Both the position numbers and the translations under genes were made by a program. A model generated the notes under the pieces. The model did no database searches. It saw only the letters and a list, made by a program, of their open reading frames with translations, and was not told where the DNA came from. DNA of 47,028 nt, from the NCBI GenBank assembly GCA_029561355.1, contig JAKQJD010000077.1, positions 1 through 47,028 on the forward strand. The letters are read 5' to 3'. How positions within the stretch are numbered: position 1 is the stretch's first letter; each line of letters opens with the position of its first letter. The DNA comes from Bacteroidota bacterium. Its GTDB lineage: Bacteria > Bacteroidota > Bacteroidia > Chitinophagales > Saprospiraceae. Of this stretch, positions 37,001 through 46,000 are shown piece after piece.

Positions 37001-40000
37001 CGAGGTCTACGTCGACACTTGGGCCGAGCCACAGGTTCGGGTTCACGGTGTGTACCGCTCCATCCGGGCCGGGGTTGCCGGCGCCCTGTGTGGTTCCATA
37101 AGAATCTACCAGGTCACCGAAATCAAATCCGAGGTAACCAAAGTCGAATGTAAAGTTGCCCTGGTTGTCAGGAAAACCGTTTACAACCAACGGTGCGTCG
37201 CCTGTTCCGTTTTCACCGGTTGGCAAAGTGGTCGGCGGGTTCGGTACAGTGAAGTTTACACCTGCCGGGTTATCGGCATCTACTACATCCTGCGTATTAC
37301 CTGCCACGTCGATTACCAGCGTCGGAACGTATCCGAACGGAGGCACCACCATGCGGTAGTTACCAGGAATCAGGCCGCAGAACATGTATTTACCGTTGAT
37401 ACCGGCTTCGACTGCCGTTACGTCGGTGTAGGTTCTGTTGTCGATTACCGTTGCAAAGTTGCCGTCAGGACCAGCCCATTGCAGTTCAACAGTGATGTTG
37501 TTGATACCCAATACGCCGTTTTCATCCTGGATACCGTTGATGTTGGCGTCGATCCAAACGTAGTTACCCGCTTTTGCAAGTAGTACTTTATGGTCTTCTA
37601 CCTCACCGATCGGGAATGGCATGGCAGCCGGGCCTCCGGAAGTCAGACCACCGGTCGGGCTCAAACGGAAGCGTGTGAATGCCTGTCCACCCTGGAACGT
37701 TGCCGTAGCAGGCACGTCGAAGCAGAAGTCCGTATTGACGGATGCACCTGCAGGCACGATGGCCCCATTGGCAGCGGCAGCAAATGCGCCGGTGCTAAGT
37801 TCTTCACCCGGATCATTGACGTCGCCGTCGCCGTTCCAGTCTACCCAGCCCTGCAGCACTGCTGTACCGCCAAGGGTGTTCATAGTGTTGACGCGTACAC
37901 ATGCCTGGAAGCCCGGAATCATCGGGGTCAGGAATGTAATACCGTTTTCGTCGTCGCCGGCGCCACCTTCATTGTAGCCACCGTTATTGCCGTCGTCACC
38001 ACCGGTAGTCATACCGGCCATGGCTTCGGGTTGACCGTTCAATTCGCCGTCTACCGTACTTCCGAGTTTCAGGTTCGGGTTCACAACGTGTTGCGGGCCG
38101 TTTTCAGCATTCGTAGTGCCGTAAGAGGATGGCAAGTCGCCATGGTCCACACTTACGAAACCGAAATCGATCGTCAGGTCGTTCTGTGCATCCGGGAAAT
38201 TCGGATCGTTCGGAACGTCGCCTGTGCCGTTTTCGTTGGTCGGCAAAGTGGTTGGCGGGTTCGGGATCACGACCATCTGACCGGCAGAATCGTCGCTGTC
38301 CGTTACATCGTTACCACCCTGATTCAATTGCGTAGGGATAAATCCGGCCGGGTGGGTCGGGATACTGGCTTTATACATGCCGGGGGTGAGGCCGAGGAAC
38401 ATGTACTGGCCATTCGTGCCGTTCATGTTCGAGGTAACCACCGTATAAGTCAGGTTATCTACCACTGTAGCAAAGTCGGCGTCAGGGCCGGGCCATACCA
38501 GTTGAACGGTGGTACCGTTCAGGCCGTTGGAGCCCGGTTCGTTCTGAATACCGTCGTTGTTGTTGTCATTCCATACGTAGTTACCGATTTTGGCGAGCGG
38601 AACTTTATAATCTTCCACTTCACCGATCGGGAACGGCATGTTTTCAGGACCGTTCGGCGTGAGGCCGCCGGCCGGGGAGATACGGAAGCGCATGAAGGCA
38701 TTGCCACCTGTGAAGGTTGCGCCGGCAGGCACTACGAAGGTGAGTTTCGCACCGTTCAGGCCGGCAGGGCTTGGCACGGTACCACCATTTACGTTGGTAA
38801 ATACCAGCGCTTCATTGGCGTCTGCGAAATCGCCGTCGCCGTTGTAGTCGACCCATCCTTGCAGGACAGCGTTGCTGCCGAGCATATTCATGGCAGTTAC
38901 CATGATGGTAGCCGTCGAGCCGGGAACGAGCGGAGAAACCAGCATAATGCCGTCTTCGTCGTCGCCACAGGTTGAAGCCGTGCCGTCTATGGCAGCGCCA
39001 CCGTTGTTATCGTCGCCGCCTGTCATCAGGCCGGCCATCGGGTCGGGTTGTCCGTCGGGATCGCCGTCGGCGCAGGCGCCGAGTTTGAGGTTCGGATTCA
39101 GTACGTGTACCGGTCCGTCGCCCGGCGAGTCATCCGTAGTACCATACGTATCCGGGCCGTCGCCGAATTCGCGGGTGATCAGACCGAAGTCGATGGTAAT
39201 GTTGTTCGCAGGATCCGGGAAAAGGTCGTTTGGAACGTCGCCCGTACTGTTTTCACCTAAAGGCAGTGCAATAGGATCGGGGATCATGACCATTTCACCG
39301 GCCGGGTTATCGCTGTCGGAAACATCCGAGCCAATGTTGAGTTGGGTAGCGATGTAGTTGGCAGGCAAAGTAGGCAGGACAACTTTGTATGGTCCGGGAA
39401 TCAGACCCCAGAACATGTATTGTCCGTTTACACCCATATTGGAAGTCGTGGTCACATAGGTGCGGTCATCCGGCGTATTGAACGCAAGGTCCGTACCAGC
39501 CCACACGAGATTCACGGTTACGTTGTTCAAACCGGCAGTGCCTGGTTCGTTCTGCTGACCGTTGTTGTCCCAGTCATTCCATACCAGGTTGCCGATTTTG
39601 GCAAGCGGTGTTTTGTAATCTTCCACTTCACCCATCGGAATCGGCGCTACTGCAGGTCCGGTCGGGCTCAAACCACCTGTTGGAGACAAGCGGAAGCGGC
39701 TGAATGCCTGGCCGCCTGCGAATGTCGCATTTGCGGGCACTTCGAAGCAGAACTGCATGTTCACTACGCCACCGTTGGGGATACTTGCACCGGCCGGTGC
39801 GAAGGAACCTGTAGTGATTTGTTCGTTGGCATCAAATGTACCGTTGCCATTGAAGTCGACCCAGCCTTGCAGCACTGCCGGAACGCCGGTCGTATTAACC
39901 GCCGTTACACGAATGCAGGCAGTATAACCAGGAATCATCGGAGTTTCGAACAAAACAATACCGTTTTCATCATCACCGGCACCACAAGTGCCAATCTGAG

Positions 40001-43000
40001 ACTGGGAATTGTTGTTGTCGTCGCCGCCTTGCATCAGGCCTGCCATAGGATCAGGCTGACCATTGTTATCTCCGTCTACACAAGTACCCAGGTACAGGTT
40101 CGGATTCACCAGATGGTTTGGTCCGTTTGTACCGCTGGTGGTACCGTATGTACCGGGTGCGTCACCGTAATCTAAAGCGATGTAACCGAAGTCGTAGGTC
40201 AGGTTATCCTGATTGTCTGCAAATCCGTTGGTTCCACCGGGGTTATCGCTGTTGCCGTTTTCTCCGGTCGGGAGATTGATCGGATCAGGGATTACCACCG
40301 TCACACCTGCCGGGTCGTCGGCATCGGTTACGTCCGAGCCCTGATTCAGCACCGTAGGCAGGAAGCCGTTCGGAACGTTAATGACACTCGTCTGGTACGT
40401 GCCCGGAATAAGGCCGAGGAACATGTAAACGCCTTCTTCGCCGCCCATCGTGGAAGTGGTGGTGGTATATACCACGTCATCGCCACCGCCTGCTGTGCCA
40501 TTCGGACCGTAGAATGTCAGTTGAATGTTGGTGCCATTGATACCAGGTTCACCGGCTTCCTGCACACCATCGTTATCGTAATCCCACCAAACAAGGTTGC
40601 CTGTTTTGGCGAGAGGTACTTTATAATCTTCTACTTCACCGAGCGTCGGAACAGTTCCGACAGGATTGCCCGGAGCAAGGCCGCCGTTCGGCGACAAGCG
40701 GAAGCGCACCATGGCTTGTCCACCCTGGAAGGTAGCATTTGCCGGTACCGTGAAGCAGAATTTGACATTTGCCAAACCTGTAGTCGGTACATTGGCGCCG
40801 CCCGGAGCGAAATCGCCCGTGGTCAGTTGTTCGCCTGCATCAAACGAACCATTGCCGTTGAAGTCGATCCAGCCCTGCAGTTTCGCAGCAGCACCGGTGT
40901 TATTACGTGCTGTTACGCGGATACAAGCCTGTACACCCGGAACAAGCGGTGTTTCAAAAACGATACCGTTTTCGTCGTCGCCGGCTACTGCACACACACC
41001 TTGAGTGCCTGTGCCCGGGTTACCGTCGTCGCCGGCGCCCATGAGGCCGGCCATCGGATCGGGGAATGCATCTTCTTCACTGTCTACACAAGTGCCGAGG
41101 TAAAGATCCGGTGTTACCACGTGTTTCGGACCTTCCGTGCTGGTGCTCGTGTTATAGGAATTGGGCAAGTCGCCATAGTCGAATCCTACATAACCGAAGT
41201 CGACGGTAAGATTGTCCTGTGCATCCGGGAAGCCGTTGGTGCCGCCGGGGTTGTCGCCCATACCGTTTTCACCGGTTGGCAGGCCAATCGGGTTCGGGAT
41301 CATGACCATTTCGCCGGCAGGATCGTCGCTGTCCGTAACGTCGCTGCCAACGTTCAGTACAGTCGGGATCTGGCCGTTCGGTGCCACCGGAATGCTTACT
41401 TTATACGCGCCGGAAACAAGGCCGTAGAACATGTAAATGCCCGGTTGGCCACCCATGGTTGCCGTCGTAGTCGTATAAGTCAGGTTGTCGCCCAAAGTAC
41501 TCAGGTCGCCGTCTGCGCCACCGTATACCAGTTGAACGTTCGTTCCATTGATACCGGAAACCGCAGGCTCGTTCTGCTGGCCGTCGTTGTTGTAATCGGT
41601 CCAAACGAGGTTGCCGATTTTAGCGAGACTTACTTTGTAATCTTCTACTTCACCGTTAGGACCTGCGCCATTGGGCGTCAGACCACCAGTCGGAGAAAGG
41701 CGGAAGCGCACCATGGCCTGGCCACCCTGGAAGGTAGCGGCTTGTGGCACATCGAAACAAAGCAGTGCAGCAGTAAGGCCGCCTACAGGTACGCTTGCGC
41801 CATTCGGAGCGAAACTGCCTGTTGTAAGTTGCTCACTTGCGTCAAAGGTTCCATTACCATTGAAGTCCACCCATGCCTGCAGTACAGCAGCAGCAGCAGT
41901 GGCATTCATGGCAGTTACCCGTACGCAAGACTGGTATCCTGGAATCAGCGGTGTCACAAAAGCAATGCCGTCTTCGTCATCGCCGCAGGTGGAGTTGCTA
42001 CCGTCGACGTTTGCGCCGGTAGAATTGTCGTCACCACCGGTCATGGCTCCGGCCATTGCTTCCGGAACACCATTGATTTCCGCATCTACACAAGCGCCCA
42101 GTTTGAGGTTGGGATCTACGACGGCAGATGGACCGTTGTTGGCTGTTGTAGTGCCGTAAGTATTAGGCAAATCACCGTAATCGTTTTGGATATAACCGAA
42201 GTCATAGGTCAAAGCGTCCTGCGAATCCGGGAAACCATTGGTTCCTCCGGGGGTATCTCCTGTGCCGTTTTCACCCGTAGGCAAAGACACCGGATCAGGA
42301 ATAACGACCATAACACCAGTAGGATCGTCCGCATCCGTCACGTCGGAACCTGCATTCAAAAGTGTAGGCGTGAAGGTGCCGGGAACACTCGGGATGCTGA
42401 GTTGGTACGTACCGGGCGTCAAACCGAGGATCATGTACTGACCTTCGTTGCCACCCATGGTAGAAGTCACTGTAGGTGTTACTACGTCGTCGCCGCCGCC
42501 TAACACACCATCCGGACCAAACCAGGTGAGGTTAACGGTGACACCATTTAAACCGGCCGTGCTCGCTTCGTCTTGCTGACCGTTGTTGTTGTAATCATTC
42601 CACACGTAATTACCCACTTTGGCAAGGGAGACTTTGTAGTCCTCTACTTCACCAGTCGGGATTTGGCCGTTGGCCAGAATACCAGTCGCCAAAAGGCCGC
42701 CGGCAGGGCTCAAACGGAAACGCATCATTGCCTGGCCGCCCTGGAAGGTAGCGTTGGCAGGAACGTTGAAACAGATTTTCGCATTGGTAAGTCCGGTAGT
42801 AGGAACAGGTGCACCGGAAGGCGAGAAACCGCCTGTGTTCAGTTGTTCGGTCGGCTGGAAGATGCCGTCTCCGTTAAAGTCGATCCAGGCTTGCAGCACT
42901 GCTGCGCTGCCGGTCATGTTCATGGCATTCACCGTGAAACATGCCTGTGTACCCGGAATCATCGGGCCGGAAACAGTAATACCATCTTCGTCGTCGCCGT

Positions 43001-46000
43001 CGCCATCGTTGTCGTCACCACCCACCATGGCGCCTGCCATGCTGTCTGGCTGACCGTCAGGATCGCCGTCGGAAGAAGCGCCGAGTTTGAGTTGCGGGTT
43101 TACCGTGTGGTGCGGACCATTGGTTGCAGTGGTCGTTCCGTAGGTAATAGGCAGGTCACCGTAATCTACGGCTACGTAGTTGAAGTCAAAACTCAGGTTG
43201 TCCTGTGCATCCGGGAAGCCATTCGTACCACCGGGCACATCACCTGTACCATTTTCACCTGTAAGCAGGCTGATAGGGTTATTGATCGTCACCATTACGC
43301 CTGCATGGTCATCGCCGTCTTTGTTGTCGTTGCCACCAAGATTTTCCTGGCCAACTACATAACCTGCCAGTGCTGCGGGTGCGATTTTATACATACCCGG
43401 GGTAAGGCCGAGGAACATATACGTGCCATCGGTTCCACCCATCAGTGCGGTATTGGTCGTATAAACCACATCGTCGCCACCGCCAACTACTGCGTCGGGG
43501 CCCAGCCAGGTGAGGTTCATCGGAACGCCGTTGATACCGGCTGCTACAGGTTCGTCCTGAACACCGTTGTTGTTGTAGTCATTCCATACGAGTGTACCGA
43601 TTTTTGCAAGGGTGACTTTATAGTCTTCCACCTCGCCGTCTACATTACCTCCCGTTGCTGCAAGACCTCCTGCAGGAGAAAGGCGGAAACGAGAGAATGC
43701 AGCGCCGCCCTGGAAGGTAGCGCCTACCGGAACATCAAAACACAGGACGGCATTGCTCAGGCCGCCGGCGGGCACTGTAGCACCACCGGGAGCAAAGCTG
43801 CCTGTAGTAAGTTGTTCGTTTGCTTCAAAAGTACCGTTGCCATTGAAGTCGATCCAGCCTTGCAGTACTGCTGCGCTGCCAGTCATGTTCATGGCGTTTA
43901 CCGTAACACATGCAGTGTTGCCGGGAATCATCGGAGATGTAAAGGTGATGCCGTTTTCGTCGTCGCCACCCTGGCCGCAAGAGCCGAGTGTTACAAGTCC
44001 TGCGGTATTGTCATCGCCACCTGTCATCAATCCGGCCATAGCCTGGGGTTGTCCGTCGGTTTCTCCGTCGACGCAAGCGCCCAGTTTGAGGTTGGTGTTG
44101 ATCAGGTGCGAGGGGCCGTTATTGCCTTCGGTAGTACCGTAGGTGTCGGGCAAATCGCCGAAATCGGACGGGATCACGCCAAAATCGTACGAGTGATTGT
44201 TTTCACCCGAACTACCTGTTGTGAGCATGATCATGACATCGCCGTTGCCTTGCAGAATGCCGTCGCTGTCGCTGAAATCCGCGAGACCGGTACCGGCCTG
44301 ATCGGGCGTTGCTACCGCGAAGTTGTTCAACGGCTGGCCGTTTGCAAACTCTGCTGCGAGAATACAAATTTTATAAGCCGTAAGTGTCAGCAAACCCGGC
44401 TGGTTGCCCGGTGTGCCCGGATCTCCATCCGGAACATTGCTGTCATTGAAGAAATAGTTACCGTTTCCATCGGTGATGGAGGTTGCAAGCACTGTACCGC
44501 CGGGTGTTTTCAGTTGTACGTGAACGCCGGGAACACCGGGTTCGCCACTGTCCTGAATACCGTCGCGGTCCATATCGGCCCATACGTGGTTACCGATTTC
44601 GATGGGCGCTTCGTCGCCGCTCAGTTCCACGTCCCCCAGGCCATTCGCCTTACTGGGCGTGGCATCGGGTTGACTAAGTGTAATACGGTCGTCGAATACT
44701 TCATAAGCCGAACCGGCTACCTGAGCACCCGTCGTATTATTGAATCGAATCGTACCGCCCGAGCGGATCGCGATCGGGTCGAGTACTACTGCAATAGCAT
44801 CGCCACCGCCGGGAAGCACGGCCAGCGGGCCTTGCAGCGATTCGGGGTGGATAATATTGTCTGCATAGTAGTCGGTGGTACCCGGGCGACTAACAATACT
44901 ATACTGGCAGGCCACATTGGGTTCTGCACGCAGCAGTTCACCCGCAGTAGAGTATTCGTAGCCAATTAATTGTCCGTTGAAGTTGTTGTTATTGATGGCA
45001 TAAATGTGGCCCTTGCGGTCCAGTACACCGATCAACATATTACCCTGGTCGTCAAATTCCAGATCCGAAATAATAGGCTCCGCGATCTCGCGCTCGTCGC
45101 CGGAAAAATAGCGACTCAAAGGGCTGTTGGTGCTATATCCCCAGGGAATCCAGCCGCGTTCACGTCCATAGTTGAAACTGAAGTCTATTCGCTGCGTAAA
45201 TACCGAGGTTGCCGGGTCGAGGTCATAAACATAGCCCCGCACGTCTGTACCTACTTTTTGTCCATTCACATCAATAACCGGGCTCACTACGTTACCGTTG
45301 ATGTCTTGTCCGCAAAGGACCACACCTACGTACAATCTGCCACGGTAATACTTTAAGCCCCAGGGGCGTTGTTCGCCTTGTGCTGTAGTAGTACCTGGGT
45401 CCGGTGCATCCCAGCTGCGCACGCGTGTGGCTACATTGCCCAGGGTCGGCGCCTGCGGATTATTGGGAGTTACCAGGTCAATTTCGTAAATTTTACGGTC
45501 GTATAGATTCGTTACGTACAGGTAGCGGCCGTCATCTGAAATATCGATGTCGCCGATAGATACTTTACCTACCTGGTCGCCCGCAGCGTAGTCTGTGCTG
45601 GGGTCATGGCTGTTGGCACCCAGCATCCGTTGCAACGAAGTACCGATAAAACCGTTCTGGCCATTCGGGCTTGTATTGTTGCCGGGAAATGCTGGGTACG
45701 AACCGGCGTGGTTATACGTCCAGATACCAATGGCATCCAGGTCCAGCCAGTCGGTCGTTTTGTCTGCTGCTGCGGAAAAAGGATCTACCAGGTAGATACC
45801 ACCGGAACCCAGGGGGCCCAGGGCGGCGTGGCGGCGCAGTACCGCGGAAGTAAATACTTTTTGGGCCTGGCGGGAAAACGCCACACCATATAAAGACCCC
45901 ACCTCGCCGATCGTAGACAACAGGTTGGGATCAGGCACACCCGGGTTTCCGCCGCCGTGGCTGGCCGGGATGCCGCTGCGTGAAAATGGATAAGAAACAA

